From: Lutibaculum baratangense AMV1
GTDB taxonomy: Bacteria > Pseudomonadota > Alphaproteobacteria > Rhizobiales > Tepidamorphaceae
DNA length: 64,000 bases
Reading direction: 5' to 3'
NCBI RefSeq assembly: GCF_000496075.1
Contig: NZ_AWXZ01000015.1
Coordinates: 1 to 64,000 of the forward strand
Shown here: positions 48,880 to 59,158 of the stretch, piece by piece
How the letters are laid out: every line of letters begins with the position of its first letter
Position numbering within the stretch: the first letter of the stretch is position 1
The notes under the pieces: model-generated
The model's database searches: none
What the model was told of the DNA's origin: nothing
What the model saw: only the letters and a program-made list of their open reading frames with translations
Made by a program: the position numbers and the translations under genes

Positions 48880-51076
48880 CGGGGTCGATATCCACAGACA
48901 CCCGGACGTTGCCCGCAGGTTTCGGCGACGCGGAGAGCCAGGCGCGGATGAAGGCCGCCATGTCGAGGCCGCGCGGCGCCTTGACGAGGAAGCGAAGCCG
49001 GTGCCGTCCCCGGATGACCGCGAGCGGCGCGTCTGCCGGACCCAGAACCCGGACGTCACCCGACGGCACCGCCAGCGCCATCGCCTTGGCATGCGCCACC
49101 GCCTGTTCCCGTGCGTTCGCCGAAACGACGAGGGCGGCCAGGCGGCCGAAGGGCGGCAGGCCCTGGCGGGCGCGTGCCTCTAGCTCGCGCTCGTAGAAGC
49201 CATCCTTGTCGCCCGAGACGATCGCCGCCATGACGGGATGGCTCGGCTCGAAGGTCTGCACGAAGGCGCGGCCCTCGTGCAGGCCACGGCCGGCGCGCCC
49301 CGTCACCTGCTGGAGGAGCTGGAACGTCCTTTCGGCGGCCCGAGGGTCGGCCGAGGCGAGGCCGAGATCGGCGTCGACGACGCCGACCACCGACAGATGC
49401 GGGAAGTTGTGGCCCTTGGCGACGAGCTGCGTGCCGATGACGATGTCGGCCTCGCCCCGCTCGACGACCGCGAACCGCTCGCGCAGGTCGGCGAGGCTCG
49501 CCACCACGTCGCTCGACAATATGAGGACGCGCCTGTCGGGGAAGAGCGACATCGCCTCCTCGGCGACGCGCTCGACGCCGGGCCCGCAGGGCACGAGGCT
49601 GTGCTCTGCGGCGCAGTTGGGGCACTTGTCCGGCCGCCCGGTCTCGAAGCCGCAATGGTGGCAGGCGAGCGTGCCGCGGAAGCGGTGCTCGACGAGCCAG
49701 GCCGAGCAGTTCGGGCACTCGAAGCGGTAGCCGCATTTGCGACAGAGCGTCAGCGGCGCGTAGCCGCGCCTGTTGAGGAAGAGGAGTGCCTGCCGCCCGT
49801 GCCCCGTCTCCTCGGCGATCGCCTTCACGAGCGCCGGCGCGAGCCAGCGGCCGCGCTCGGGGCCCTCGGTCCGCATGTCGATCGCCGTGATGTCCGGCAT
49901 CGGCATCGCGAAGCGCTCGTGGAGCGTGATGTGGCGATAGCGGCCCTTCTGGGCGTTCGCACGGCTCTCGACGGACGGCGTGGCCGAGGAGAGGACGACC
50001 GGGATCTCCGACAGCATGCCGCGCACGACCGCCATGTCGCGGGCATTGTAGATCACCCCGTCCTCCTGCTTGTAGGCGGGGTCGTGCTCCTCGTCGACGA
50101 CGATCAGGCCGAGCTCCCGGAACGGCAGGAAGAGCGCGGAGCGCGCGCCCGCGACGGCGCGGACCTCGCCGCTCGCGACGCCGCGCCAGGTGCGCTCCCG
50201 GGCCTTCGGCGTCGCGTCGGAGTGCCACTCGGCGGGGCGGGCGCCGAAGCGCGCCTCGAACCGCTCCAGGAACTGTCCCGTCAACGAGATCTCAGGCACG
50301 AGCACGAGCACCTGCCGGCCGGCCTTCAGGGCCGCGGCCACCGCCTCGAAATAGACCTCGGTCTTGCCCGAGCCTGTCACGCCTTCGAGGAGCGTCACCT
50401 CGAAGCCGCCCTCGGCCGCCGGCCCCGACAGGGCCTCCGCCGCCTCTTCCTGGCTCTCGGTCAGTGCCTTGTGCGGCCGGTCCGGGTCGGGCGGGGGGAC
50501 GAGCGGTTCGGGCGGCAGCTCCACCTGCCGCAGCGTGCCGGCCTCGACGAGCCCATCGACGACGGAGGTCGACACCCTTGCCGCCTCGGCCAGCGCTGCC
50601 TTCGTCCGCGCCTCGCCGTGGCCCAAGACATCCAGCACGCGCCGCCGCGCCTCCGTCAGGCGGTCGGGGGGCGGACCCGCGAGCCTCAGCGCCAGGACCG
50701 GCTTCTCGGGCAGGAGGGCGCCCGGCACCCGCAGCACCATGCGCAGGACCTGGCCCGGCGGCGTCACCGTGTAGTCGGCGACCCAGGAGACGAAGCGCCT
50801 CATCGTCGCGTCGAGGTGGCCGTCGAGCTTGCGCTCGACCGCCTTGAGCTTCTTGCCGTCAATCGGCTCCGGCACACCCTCCCAGACCACGCCGAGCATG
50901 AGGCGGGGCCCGAACGGCACCACCACGACGTCGCCGACCCGGAGCGACAAGCCGTCGGGAACGGCATAGGTGTAGGTCCGCTCGAGCGCGACCGTCACCA
51001 GCACGTTCACGGTGCGGGGCAGGGGGGGCTTGTCGGCGGGACTGTCAAGCACGGCCGGATACGATAAAGAGGGCAC
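48866..51076 (-). CDS. priA: Primosomal replication helicase PriA
   Basis: About 736 aa. PriA reloads the replisome at stalled or repaired forks. The SF2 motifs are clear: [34 protein letters not shown] and [12 protein letters not shown]. Zinc-binding cysteines lie in [13 protein letters not shown] and CHHCG...CPNC. The N-terminal 3'-DNA-binding domain begins at [18 protein letters not shown]. The start is uncertain: GTG 51076 is used; GTG 51052 is also possible, and GTG 51121 would collide with fsa. Its 3' end overlaps the sulfotransferase-like gene by 14 bp, on the opposite strand. Confidence 0.95.
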   Translation of the reverse strand: MPSLSYPAVLDSPADKPPLPRTVNVLVTVALERTYTYAVPDGLSLRVGDVVVVPFGPRLMLGVVWEGVPEPIDGKKLKAVERKLDGHLDATMRRFVSWVADYTVTPPGQVLRMVLRVPGALLPEKPVLALRLAGPPPDRLTEARRRVLDVLGHGEARTKAALAEAARVSTSVVDGLVEAGTLRQVELPPEPLVPPPDPDRPHKALTESQEEAAEALSGPAAEGGFEVTLLEGVTGSGKTEVYFEAVAAALKAGRQVLVLVPEISLTGQFLERFEARFGARPAEWHSDATPKARERTWRGVASGEVRAVAGARSALFLPFRELGLIVVDEEHDPAYKQEDGVIYNARDMAVVRGMLSEIPVVLSSATPSVESRANAQKGRYRHITLHERFAMPMPDITAIDMRTEGPERGRWLAPALVKAIAEETGHGRQALLFLNRRGYAPLTLCRKCGYRFECPNCSAWLVEHRFRGTLACHHCGFETGRPDKCPNCAAEHSLVPCGPGVERVAEEAMSLFPDRRVLILSSDVVASLADLRERFAVVERGEADIVIGTQLVAKGHNFPHLSVVGVVDADLGLASADPRAAERTFQLLQQVTGRAGRGLHEGRAFVQTFEPSHPVMAAIVSGDKDGFYERELEARARQGLPPFGRLAALVVSANAREQAVAHAKAMALAVPSGDVRVLGPADAPLAVIRGRHRLRFLVKAPRGLDMAAFIRAWLSASPKPAGNVRVSVDIDPVSFL

Positions 51077-51126
51077 CGGATTCGTATACCACCTCGTTCC
51101 GCACGGGACAGAAGGGAGCACGCCTC

Positions 51127-51780
51127 ATGAAGTTCTTCGTAGATACCGCCGACGTCGAGGAGATCCGCTCGCTCGCCGAGATCGGCCTGATCGACGGCGT
51201 CACCACGAACCCCTCGCTCGTCGCCAAGGCCGGCCGCAACTTCCTCGAGGTCGTCGAGGAGATCTGCGACATCACCGACGGCCCGGTCTCCGCGGAGGTG
51301 ACCGCGCTCGAGGCGGACAGGATGATCGAGGAGGGACGCAAGCTCGCGGAGATCGCCGACAACGTCGTCGTGAAGGTGCCGCTCACGCTCGAGGGCTTGC
51401 GGGCCTGCGCCGCGCTTCGCGAGGACGACATCGACGTCAACGTCACGCTCTGTTTCTCCGCCAACCAGGCGCTCCTCGCCGCGAAGGCGGGTGCGAGCTA
51501 CATCTCGCCCTTCATCGGACGCCTCGACGATATCGGCCTCGACGGAATGGAACTGATCGCCGAGATCCGCCAGATCTACGACAATTACGGGTTCGAGACC
51601 GAGCTTCTCGCCGCCTCGATCCGCACCGTCAACCACGTGAAGCAGTGCGCGCTTCTCGGCGCCGACGTGGCGACCGTCCCGCCGGCGACGATCCGCGCCC
51701 TCGTGAAGCACCCGCTGACGGACAAGGGGATCGAGTCGTTCCTCGCCGACTGGAAGAAGACGGGGCAGACGATCCTGTGA
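51127..51780 (+). CDS. fsa: Fructose-6-phosphate aldolase / transaldolase (small form)
   Basis: 217 aa, of the compact TalC/FSA type. The Schiff-base lysine is in VVVKVPLT (about residue 85); other marks are [25 protein letters not shown] and [10 protein letters not shown]. The family includes true transaldolases of the pentose-phosphate pathway as well as FSA, and sequence alone does not separate them. AAGGGAG precedes ATG 51127. It is divergent from priA. Confidence 0.93.
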   Translation: MKFFVDTADVEEIRSLAEIGLIDGVTTNPSLVAKAGRNFLEVVEEICDITDGPVSAEVTALEADRMIEEGRKLAEIADNVVVKVPLTLEGLRACAALREDDIDVNVTLCFSANQALLAAKAGASYISPFIGRLDDIGLDGMELIAEIRQIYDNYGFETELLAASIRTVNHVKQCALLGADVATVPPATIRALVKHPLTDKGIESFLADWKKTGQTIL

Positions 51781-51849
51781 GGTAACGAGGGGAGAGGTCC
51801 GCTGCAGCTCGATCCGCGGGCTGGGGGCAGGAGCATTCGGGTGCGCCGC

Positions 51850-52269
51850 TCAGGCTCTCCAGGGATTGATCAGCTGAAGGCCCAGTCCCTCGAATCCGCC
51901 TGTGTCGCGTGTGGCTATGGTAGCGCCATGCTCCATGGCGACCGCGGCGATGAAGCCATCCGGCATCGAGATCGGCCGTCCGAGGTCGCGCCGGACCGCA
52001 TATATCTGCGCGTAGCACTTCGCCGCTCCCTCCGAGATAGGGAGGACTCGGTCCGACAACACCTCGTCGAAGATCGCCCGAACCCGCTGCTCCAGGAGTT
52101 GGCGACGTTGTCCTTTGGGAAGGGTCGCCACACCAGCGAGAATCTCGGCCTGGACGATCGTGGCGGTATAGAGCGATCGTCGAGGCTGGCTGTCAGCCCA
52201 CGCCGCGACAACTTGCTCCGGCACCGGCCGCATGAGCTCCGAGAGGACGTTGGTGTCGAGGATTACCAC
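51850..52269 (-). CDS. PIN-domain toxin, FitB/VapC type
   Basis: 139 aa. PIN ribonuclease residues are in place: ILDTNVLSE (first Asp), AEILAG (Glu), DGFIAAVA and TRDTGGF (acidic Asp pair). The final EGLGLQLINPW is the FitB-like ending. It probably cleaves RNA when freed from its antitoxin. Its start overlaps the stop of the antitoxin gene by 7 nt. A chromosomal toxin-antitoxin pair inserted between fsa and xerC. Confidence 0.9.
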   Translation of the reverse strand: MVILDTNVLSELMRPVPEQVVAAWADSQPRRSLYTATIVQAEILAGVATLPKGQRRQLLEQRVRAIFDEVLSDRVLPISEGAAKCYAQIYAVRRDLGRPISMPDGFIAAVAMEHGATIATRDTGGFEGLGLQLINPWRA

Positions 52270-52541
52270 TCGCTGAAATCTGGCGGATCGCGCTGCGGCA
52301 GCGGTTCGGGCTCCGGCAGGTCGACGCCGCCGCCGATCTCCGCCATGCGGCGCCGGATCGCTGTGGCTAGGCCGACCTCCTCGTCTTCGGAAGCCAACGC
52401 CTCCTGCAGGATCGCCCGGAGCTCGGCCTCCATCGAGCGCCCGTGACGGTCGGCCCGGCGACGCAGCGAGGCCTTCAAGCGGGGCTCGATCCGCCTGATC
52501 GTCAGCGTGGTCGTATTGTGCGTGTCGCGCGACTTATGCAT
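52263..52541 (-). CDS. FitA/VapB-type ribbon-helix-helix antitoxin
   Basis: 92 aa. The N-terminal third (TTLTIRRIEPRLKASLRRRA, then RHGRSMEAELRAIL) is a FitA/Arc-like ribbon-helix-helix; the acidic Pro-rich C-terminus (LPEPEPLPQ) should wrap the toxin. It normally binds and represses its own promoter. No strong ribosome site precedes ATG 52541. It overlaps the toxin gene. Confidence 0.87.
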   Translation of the reverse strand: MHKSRDTHNTTTLTIRRIEPRLKASLRRRADRHGRSMEAELRAILQEALASEDEEVGLATAIRRRMAEIGGGVDLPEPEPLPQRDPPDFSEW

Positions 52542-52580
52542 GGCTGGAGTGTATGTATGCCGTGTCTGGCCGGCAATGCG

Positions 52581-52736
52581 TCACCGGAAGCCGGCTTCTT
52601 CATCCTGACTCTGAGCGCGGTCCCGGCTTCGGGTGTGCTTGGGGTCGAGGTCCGGGCGGCGTGCTCTCGACCAGTCGATATGGTCGCTCATGTCTTCGGC
52701 CTCGTTGAACCTTGGCTCGAACTCGCTTGCCTTCAT
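52581..52736 (-). pseudogene. Truncated CopG/BrnA-like antitoxin fragment
   Basis: From ATG 52736, with GGAGG 8 nt upstream, the product starts MKASEFEPRFNEAEDMSDHI, followed by DWSRARRPDLDP. This is the N-terminus of CopG/BrnA-like antitoxins, which normally continue with a VNVDFPAW-type ribbon-helix-helix. Here the reading leaves the family after about 30 residues and stops at 51. No toxin gene of its own is present. I read it as a decayed second toxin-antitoxin unit. Confidence 0.5.
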
Positions 52737-52831
52737 GATCCTTGCCTCCACCGGCGGCGCCATAGCGCATTAAACCATGCGTTCACGGCAATCGCCGAGC
52801 ATGGTTCTCGTGGCCAAATGAATAACCCCGC

Positions 52832-53791
52832 ATGACCGACACCGACGCCCCGCCCGCCCTCTTCCACGCCGCGCCCGATCTCGAGGCGGCGGTGCGGGAA
52901 TGGCTCGCGCATCTGGCCGGCGAGCGGCGGCTGGCGGCGAACACGCTCGAGGCCTATGCGCGTGATCTCCGGCAGTTCCTCGCCTTCCTGCAGGGGCACC
53001 TGGGCGAGCCGCCGCGCCTCGACGACTTCGCGGGGCTGACGCCGATGGACGTGCGCGCCTTCATGGCGTCGCGCCGCAACCGCGGGGTCGGTGCCCGGAC
53101 GCTGGGCCGCAGCCTCGCCGCCCTGCGCGGCTTCGCGGCGCATCTCGAACGGACGGGACGTCCGGCTAGCCCCGCCTTCGGCGTCGTGCGCGGCGCGAAG
53201 AAGAAGCGGACCCTCCCGAAACCGCTGACGCCGGAGAACGCGGCGCGGCTGACGCAGTGCGCCGACCTCCTCGCCGATGCCGAGCCGTGGATGGCCGCCC
53301 GCGACGTGGCCGTCTTCTCGCTGCTCTACGGCTGCGGCCTGCGTATCTCCGAGGCGCTCGGCCTCCTGCGCAAGGAGGCGCCTTTGCCCGGCGGGGACGA
53401 CGTGCTGCGCATCCTCGGCAAGGGCGGCAAGACCCGCCTCGTGCCCGTGCTGCCGGCGATCTCGGAGGCGGTGGGCGACTATCTCGAGCGCTGCCCCTAC
53501 CGGCTCGCGGCCGGCGATCCTCTCTTCGTCGGCGCGAAGGGCGGGCCGCTCAACCCGCGCATCGTCCAGCGCCGCATGGCGGAACTGCGCGGCGCCTTGG
53601 GACTGCACGACAGCGCGACGCCACACGCCCTCCGCCACTCCTTCGCGACGCACCTGCTCGCCGCCGGCGGCGACCTCCGCGCGATACAGGAGCTCCTCGG
53701 TCATGCGAGCCTGTCGACGACGCAGCTCTACACCGAGGTCGACGAGGCGCGGCTGATGGAGGCGTATCTCGCGGCGCATCCGCGCGCCTGA
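52832..53791 (+). CDS. xerC: Tyrosine recombinase XerC
   Basis: 319 aa. Xer recombinases resolve chromosome dimers at dif. Catalytic residues are present: Arg in CGLRISEAL, Lys in GKGGKTRLVPV, HxLRH in TPHALRHSFATHLL, His in LGHASLSTT and the nucleophile Tyr in QLYTEV. Proximity to priA and fsa points to XerC rather than XerD, as in other Rhizobiales. This gene is unrelated to the truncated island integrase. Confidence 0.94.
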   Translation: MTDTDAPPALFHAAPDLEAAVREWLAHLAGERRLAANTLEAYARDLRQFLAFLQGHLGEPPRLDDFAGLTPMDVRAFMASRRNRGVGARTLGRSLAALRGFAAHLERTGRPASPAFGVVRGAKKKRTLPKPLTPENAARLTQCADLLADAEPWMAARDVAVFSLLYGCGLRISEALGLLRKEAPLPGGDDVLRILGKGGKTRLVPVLPAISEAVGDYLERCPYRLAAGDPLFVGAKGGPLNPRIVQRRMAELRGALGLHDSATPHALRHSFATHLLAAGGDLRAIQELLGHASLSTTQLYTEVDEARLMEAYLAAHPRA

Positions 53792-53896
53792 GCCCCCGCG
53801 TTCACAAGCCGGTGAGGCCCCGTGACGCAGCGGCATACCGTGCTAGCATTTCACCGATCGCCTGGATTGCTCCGGGCGCATCCAGAGGAGCCAGAC

Positions 53897-54052
53897 ATGA
53901 TCCGCACCATCCTCGCCGCGACGGCGCTCGTGGCCTTCGCCGGTGCCGCCTCGGCCGACTGCTACAGCGGCCACACGGCCCAGAAGGAGACGAAGCCAAT
54001 GACGACGGCGCAGATCCAGTCTCCGGACGCGCAGACCCCGAAGCAGAACTGA
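53897..54052 (+). CDS. Small secreted peptide (51 aa)
   Basis: ATG 53897 follows GAGGAG. The product is mostly a signal peptide (MIRTILAATALVAFAGAASA) plus a 31-residue polar mature part (starting DCYSGHTAQKE) rich in Thr, Gln and Lys with one Cys. I know no function. Such short exported peptides are common but rarely annotated in Rhizobiales. Confidence 0.6.
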   Translation: MIRTILAATALVAFAGAASADCYSGHTAQKETKPMTTAQIQSPDAQTPKQN

Positions 54053-54083
54053 CCGGGCGGGCTGGGGCCGGTCCGCGCCGGCC

Positions 54084-54749
54084 TCAGCCCTTCCCCTTCT
54101 GCCCCCGCTCCAGGAGGAACACCGCCTGCTCGCCCAGAGTGTTGCGCAGGGGCAGGGGGAGGTTGGCCGGCAGCCGGTTGCCGCTGCCGTCTAGCGTGAC
54201 CGACCGCACGACCGTCGCGCCGATCTCGTCGACGAGCGCGACGAAGTCGCGAATCGTGCAGAAATGGATGTTCGGGGTCTCGTACCAGGTGCAGGGCAGG
54301 TGCGAGCTGACGGGCATGCGTCCCCTGAAGAGGATCTGCCACCTGAGGCGCCAGTAGGCGAAGTTCGGGAAGGACACGACCGCCCGCCGCCCGATGCGCA
54401 AGAGATGCTCCAGCACGCCCCGCGGATCGTAGGTCGCCTGCAGCGTCTGGCTCAGCACGACATAGTCGAAGGCGTTCGCCGGATAGTCGACGAGGTCGTG
54501 GTCGGCGTCGCCCTGCACGACGGCGAGACCCTTCGCGACGCATTCGTTCACGCCCGCCTGGCTGAGCTCGATGCCCCGGCCGTCGACGCCGCGCGTCGTT
54601 TCGAGCAGGAGAAGGAGCTGGCCGTCGCCGCAGCCGATGTCGAGCACGCGCGCGCCCGGCTCGATCATCTCGGCCACGAGCTGCAGGTCTATGCGGTCGG
54701 GAAACTCCGGCGTCGGGTGGCGCGGGCTGGCGTGAACGAGATCGGTCAT
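54084..54749 (-). CDS. metW: Methionine biosynthesis protein MetW
   Basis: 221 aa, a class I SAM-dependent methyltransferase fold with motif VLDIGCGDGQLL and a second motif DADHDL. MetW pairs with MetX and is required with it for homoserine acetylation/succinylation in several Proteobacteria. Start ATG 54749 overlaps the metX stop by 1 nt (TGATG), implying coupling. Confidence 0.94.
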   Translation of the reverse strand: MTDLVHASPRHPTPEFPDRIDLQLVAEMIEPGARVLDIGCGDGQLLLLLETTRGVDGRGIELSQAGVNECVAKGLAVVQGDADHDLVDYPANAFDYVVLSQTLQATYDPRGVLEHLLRIGRRAVVSFPNFAYWRLRWQILFRGRMPVSSHLPCTWYETPNIHFCTIRDFVALVDEIGATVVRSVTLDGSGNRLPANLPLPLRNTLGEQAVFLLERGQKGKG

Positions 54750-55921
54750 CACGCCCCGCTGCGCACGCGCCAGGCGCCGTCCAGGAATCCGGAGATCGCG
54801 TCGAACATCACGGGCTCGTTCAAGAGGAACGCGTCGTGGCCCTTGTCGCTCTCGACCTCGACGAAGCTCACCCTGGCGCCGGAGGCGTTCAGCGCGTGCA
54901 CGATCTTGCGGTTCTCCTCCGTGGGGAACAGCCAGTCGCTCGTGAAGGAGACGACGCAGAAGCGCGACTTCGTGCCCATGAAGACGTTGGCGAGCTTGCC
55001 GTCGGCCTCGGCCGCGAGGTCGAAATAGTCCATCGCCCGCGTCAAATAGAGGTAGGAGTTCGCGTCGAACCGGTCGACGAAGCTCATGCCCTGGTGGCGC
55101 AGATAGCTCTCGATCTGAAAGTCGGCGTCGAATCCGAAGGTGAACTGTTCGCGGTCCTGCAGGTTGCGGCCGAACTTGCGGTGGAGCGCAGGGTCCGAGA
55201 GATAGGTGATGTGCGCCGCCATGCGGGCGACGGCGAGGCCCTTGGTTGGCCGGCAACCCTTCGTGAGATAACGGCCGCCGCACCATTCCGGATCGGCCAT
55301 CACGGCCTGTCGGCCGACCTCGTGGAAGGCGATGTTCTGCGAGGAATGGCGTGCGGCGGTGGCGATGGGCACGGCGGCAAAGACCCGCTCGGGATAGCTC
55401 GCCGCCCACTGGAGCACCTGCATGCCGCCCATCGAGCCGCCGATCACGGCGAAGAGCGTGTCGATGCCCAGATGATCGACCAGGCGTGCCTGCGCCGAGA
55501 CCATGTCGCGGATCGTCACCAGCGGGAAGTCGAGACCCCACGGTTCCCCCGTCTCGGGATTGATCGAGGCGGGGCCCGTCGAGCCCATGCAGCCCCCGAG
55601 GACGTTCGCGCAGATCACGAAGAACCGGTCGGTGTCGACCGGCTTGCCCGGCCCGACGAGGATCTGCCACCAGCCGGGCTTGCCCGTCACGGGGTGGACG
55701 TTCGCGACATGCTGGTCGCCGGTCAGCGCGTGGCAGACGAGAATGGCGTTCGACTTCGCGGCGTTCAACTCGCCATAGGTCTGGTAGGCGATCGAGAGCC
55801 CGCCCAGCCGTGCCCCCGCCTCGAACTCGAGGCAGTCCTCGGGCGCGAGCTTCAGGACGGCGCTGTCCGGCGCCTCGAGCTGGCGCGCGGCCGCGGTGAG
55901 GGAGGTGACGACTTCGTTCAT
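54749..55921 (-). CDS. metX: Homoserine O-acetyl/succinyltransferase MetX
   Basis: 390 aa, alpha/beta-hydrolase fold; it acylates homoserine as the first step of methionine synthesis. The nucleophile Ser is in [12 protein letters not shown]; the catalytic Asp and His are in TSDWLFP and [11 protein letters not shown]. Sequence does not decide acetyl versus succinyl donor. I chose ATG 55921 (CGGAAG upstream) because upstream residues to 56017 are not conserved. The leader shows no SAM-II riboswitch consensus that I can find. Confidence 0.94.
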   Translation of the reverse strand: MNEVVTSLTAAARQLEAPDSAVLKLAPEDCLEFEAGARLGGLSIAYQTYGELNAAKSNAILVCHALTGDQHVANVHPVTGKPGWWQILVGPGKPVDTDRFFVICANVLGGCMGSTGPASINPETGEPWGLDFPLVTIRDMVSAQARLVDHLGIDTLFAVIGGSMGGMQVLQWAASYPERVFAAVPIATAARHSSQNIAFHEVGRQAVMADPEWCGGRYLTKGCRPTKGLAVARMAAHITYLSDPALHRKFGRNLQDREQFTFGFDADFQIESYLRHQGMSFVDRFDANSYLYLTRAMDYFDLAAEADGKLANVFMGTKSRFCVVSFTSDWLFPTEENRKIVHALNASGARVSFVEVESDKGHDAFLLNEPVMFDAISGFLDGAWRVRSGA

Positions 55922-56103
55922 CTTCCGAGCCGGATGGCCGCGAACCGTGCGGCCGCCCCTTGGACGAAGGTTCTGCAAGGGTGCAAAGTAGCTAAGGACG
56001 CAGCCGCGCGAGGTCAACGTTTCTTTTGATTTCGGCCTCCCGCTTCCGTATGACTGCCGGGCTTCGCCATCCCGCTCACCCTCCCGCTAGAAGGCTTCAG
56101 CCG

Positions 56104-56907
56104 GTGCCGACCAATACCGCCCTCGCCGATCCCCAGAACGCAGAGGAGCTCGCGGCTCTGCGCGACCAGATCGACGAGATCGACGCGGAGATGCACCGGC
56201 TTCTCATGCGCCGCGGCGAGGTGATCGACAGGCTGGTCGCGGCGAAGCGCACGCAGGCGTCGGGCGTCGCCTTCCGGCCCGGCCGCGAGGTCGATATGCT
56301 GCGCCGACTGGCCAGTCGCCATTCGGGCACGCTGCCCCTCTCGACCGTCGAGCATGTCTGGCGCGAGATCATCGGCACCTTCACCCAGGCGCAGGCGAGC
56401 TTCAAGGTGCACACCCCCAACGCCACGCGGCCCGGCACGCGCGACACGCTGCGCTTCCATTTCGGATTCTCGGCCGAGCTCGTCGATCACGGCTCGGTCG
56501 GCGAGGCGATCGCGGCGGCGGCCGCGAGCGGAACGGACCTCGTCGTCGTGCCGCTCGACGGCGACGGCGCGGAACCCTGGTGGCGCCCGCTCGCGGAGCC
56601 CGGTGCGCCGATCAAGGTCGTGACGGCGCTGCCGCTCCTCGTGCCCGCCGGCGAGCTCGGTGTGGCGCCCGCGCTCGTTCTGGGCTCGAGCGGCATCGAG
56701 ATCGACGACGCGCCCTTCGGCGTCTACGCCGTGGCGGCGCCGACCGACGCGGCAGGCATCCATCCGTTGTGCCGGGCGGGCGACCGCAGCCTCGTCGCCT
56801 ATGAGGACGCCGGGGCTCTGCGGGATTCCGCGACCGGTTCGGCGCTCCACGACCTCCTGACGAACGCCGCTCCCGTCGGCCGGCTCTACGCCCTGCCGAA
56901 GCTCTAG
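56104..56907 (+). CDS. Chorismate mutase (AroQ) with prephenate-dehydratase-like C-terminus
   Basis: 267 aa from GTG 56104. Residues ~15-95 form the AroQ helical domain (LRDQIDEIDAEMHRLLMRRG, EVIDRLVAAKR). The C-terminal part resembles a periplasmic-binding-fold fragment of prephenate dehydratase, but the catalytic Thr-Arg-Phe motif of that enzyme is not visible, so only mutase activity is likely. It lies upstream of hisC and tyrC. ATG 56050 is an alternative start. Divergent from metX. Confidence 0.9.
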   Translation: MPTNTALADPQNAEELAALRDQIDEIDAEMHRLLMRRGEVIDRLVAAKRTQASGVAFRPGREVDMLRRLASRHSGTLPLSTVEHVWREIIGTFTQAQASFKVHTPNATRPGTRDTLRFHFGFSAELVDHGSVGEAIAAAAASGTDLVVVPLDGDGAEPWWRPLAEPGAPIKVVTALPLLVPAGELGVAPALVLGSSGIEIDDAPFGVYAVAAPTDAAGIHPLCRAGDRSLVAYEDAGALRDSATGSALHDLLTNAAPVGRLYALPKL

Positions 56908-56988
56908 CACTCTCCGGTCAGCACCGGCCCGGCCGTTCTGCGCATCTCCACCCGGAGCGGCCGCCCCAAGACGACAGACAGACACGAT

Positions 56989-58101
56989 ATGAGCGAAATC
57001 CTCGACAGACCGCAGCCGAAGCCGGGCGTGCTCGACATCGCCGCCTACAAGCCGGGCGAGGGCAAGGCCAATCCCGGCGGAAGGGTCTACAAGCTGTCCT
57101 CGAACGAGACGCCGCTGGGCCCCAGTCCGCGTGCGATCGAGGCCTTCAGGGCGTGCGCGGGCGAGCTGCACTACTATCCCGACGGCGGCGCCACCGCGCT
57201 GCGCCAGGCCGTCGCCCGCCGCTTCGGCCTCAACGCCGACCGCATCGTGTGCAGCGCGGGATCAGACGAGCTGATCTCGCTCCTCTGCCATGCCTATATC
57301 GAACCGGGCGACGAGGTCGTCTACTCGCAGTACGGCTTCCTCATGTACAAGATCGCGACGCTCGCCTCCGGCGGCGTGCCGGTCGTCGCGCCGGAGACCG
57401 GCCTCAAGGCCGACGTCGACGCCATCCTTGCGAGGGTCACGCCGCGCACGCGGCTCGTCTTCCTCGCGAACCCGAACAACCCCACGGGCAGCTATCTCAC
57501 GCAGGAGGAGGTCAAGCGCCTGCATGCGGGGCTGCCGAAGAACGTCATCCTCGTCCTCGACGCGGCCTATGCCGAATATGTGCGCCGGAACGACTACGAG
57601 GCCGGCTACGAGCTCGTCGCGACGAACGAGAACGTCGTGATGATGCGCACCTTCTCGAAGATCCACGGGCTCGCCGCGCTGCGGCTCGGCTGGGCCTATT
57701 GCCCCGCCGGCATCGCCGACGTGCTGAACCGGGTGCGCGGGCCGTTCAACGTCTCCGCCCCGGCGATCGCGGCGGGCGTCGCCTCGCTCGCCGATCCCGC
57801 GCACACCGACGGTGCCGTCGAGCACAACGAGTGCTGGCTGCCGTGGCTCGCGACAGAGCTCCGCGAACTCGGCCTCGAGGTCGAGCCCAGCGTCGCGAAC
57901 TTCGTTCTCGTCCGATTCCCCGAGAGCGCGGGCGTGACCGCGCCGGAGGCCGACGCGGCGCTGCAGGCCGGCGGCGTCTTCGTGCGCCGCATGGAGGCCT
58001 ATGGCCTGCCGGACGCGTTGCGCATCACGATCGGCCAGGAGGAGGCGAACCGGCTCGTCGTGGAGATCCTCGCGCGTCTCCTGGACGGACGTCGTGCCTG
58101 A
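56989..58101 (+). CDS. hisC: Histidinol-phosphate aminotransferase
   Basis: 370 aa, PLP-dependent, used in histidine and also aromatic amino acid synthesis. Motifs: [12 protein letters not shown] near the N-terminus, [10 protein letters not shown], and the PLP lysine in [16 protein letters not shown]. In rhizobia this copy, next to chorismate mutase and tyrC, is thought to act also on phenylpyruvate-type substrates. Its end overlaps the tyrC start by 8 nt. Confidence 0.95.
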   Translation: MSEILDRPQPKPGVLDIAAYKPGEGKANPGGRVYKLSSNETPLGPSPRAIEAFRACAGELHYYPDGGATALRQAVARRFGLNADRIVCSAGSDELISLLCHAYIEPGDEVVYSQYGFLMYKIATLASGGVPVVAPETGLKADVDAILARVTPRTRLVFLANPNNPTGSYLTQEEVKRLHAGLPKNVILVLDAAYAEYVRRNDYEAGYELVATNENVVMMRTFSKIHGLAALRLGWAYCPAGIADVLNRVRGPFNVSAPAIAAGVASLADPAHTDGAVEHNECWLPWLATELRELGLEVEPSVANFVLVRFPESAGVTAPEADAALQAGGVFVRRMEAYGLPDALRITIGQEEANRLVVEILARLLDGRRA

Positions 58102-59035
58102 GCCGCTCTTCGACCGCGTCGCGCTGATCGGCATCGGCCTGATCGGCTCGTCCATCGCCCATGCCGTCCGGCGCGGCGGGCTCGCCCGCCACATCGCCGT
58201 GCAGACGCGGCGGGAGGAGACGCTGGCGGAAGCGCACGGGCTCGGGCTGGGCGACAGCTACACGACCGATCCCGCCGAGGCCGTCGCCGGAGCCGACCTC
58301 GTGATCCTCTGCGTGCCGGTGGGTGCGTGCGAGGGCATCGCGCAGGCGATCGCGCCGGCGCTGAAACCGGGGGCGGTCGTCTCCGACGTCGGCTCGGTGA
58401 AGACATCGGTGGTGCGCCAGATGCAGCCGCACCTGCCGGAGAGCGTGCACTTCGTGCCGGGCCACCCTGTCGCCGGCACGGAGCATTCGGGCCCCGCCGC
58501 GGGGTTCGCTGAGCTGTTCGACAATCGCTGGTGCATCCTCACGCCACCGGCCGGCACCGATCCCGACGCCGTGGGGCGGCTGTCGGCCTTCTGGACGGCG
58601 TGCGGCGCGAATGTCGAGATCATGGCGCCCGAGCATCACGACATGGTGCTCGCGATCACCAGCCACGTGCCGCATCTCATCGCCTACAACATCGTCGGAA
58701 CGGCCGCCCATCTCGAGGAGGTCACGAGCTCCGAGGTGATGAAGTTCTCCGCCGGCGGCTTCCGCGACTTCACCCGCATCGCGGCCTCCGATCCCACGAT
58801 GTGGCGGGACGTCTTCCTGCACAACAAGGAGGCGGTGCTGGAGATGCTCGGCCGCTTCACCGAGGACCTGACGGCGCTGCAGCGCGCCATCCGCTTCGGC
58901 GACGGCGACACGCTCTTCGACCTCTTCACGAAGACGCGGGCCATCCGCCGCGGCATCATCGAGGCCGGGCAGGAGACCGCCGCCCCGGACTTCGGGCGCA
59001 GCCCGCACGCCAGGGCGCAGGAGCCGGGCGAGTAG
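58094..59035 (+). CDS. tyrC: Prephenate/arogenate dehydrogenase
   Basis: 313 aa from GTG 58094, overlapping hisC by 8 nt. It oxidises prephenate or arogenate in tyrosine synthesis. The NAD(P) Rossmann motif is [14 protein letters not shown]; the catalytic region [16 protein letters not shown] holds the conserved His. The pair hisC-tyrC with a preceding chorismate mutase forms an aromatic amino acid operon. Confidence 0.94.
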   Translation: MPEPLFDRVALIGIGLIGSSIAHAVRRGGLARHIAVQTRREETLAEAHGLGLGDSYTTDPAEAVAGADLVILCVPVGACEGIAQAIAPALKPGAVVSDVGSVKTSVVRQMQPHLPESVHFVPGHPVAGTEHSGPAAGFAELFDNRWCILTPPAGTDPDAVGRLSAFWTACGANVEIMAPEHHDMVLAITSHVPHLIAYNIVGTAAHLEEVTSSEVMKFSAGGFRDFTRIAASDPTMWRDVFLHNKEAVLEMLGRFTEDLTALQRAIRFGDGDTLFDLFTKTRAIRRGIIEAGQETAAPDFGRSPHARAQEPGE

Positions 59036-59158
59036 CGCCTCTCGTCGATCTGCCCGGCGTGGCTCCATCGCCGGGCATCGAGATTGCCCTTCGCTCGCTG
59101 CCGCCGGAGTTGCGACGCCGGCGGTGGACGGAACTGCCCGTCCGTGGGGCGAGGCTGC

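Noticed and set aside
55922-56025. Possible SAM-II or other SAM riboswitch before metX
   Set aside because: The expected core sequence of SAM-II and its pseudoknot could not be found on the minus strand; the short leader contains no convincing structure.
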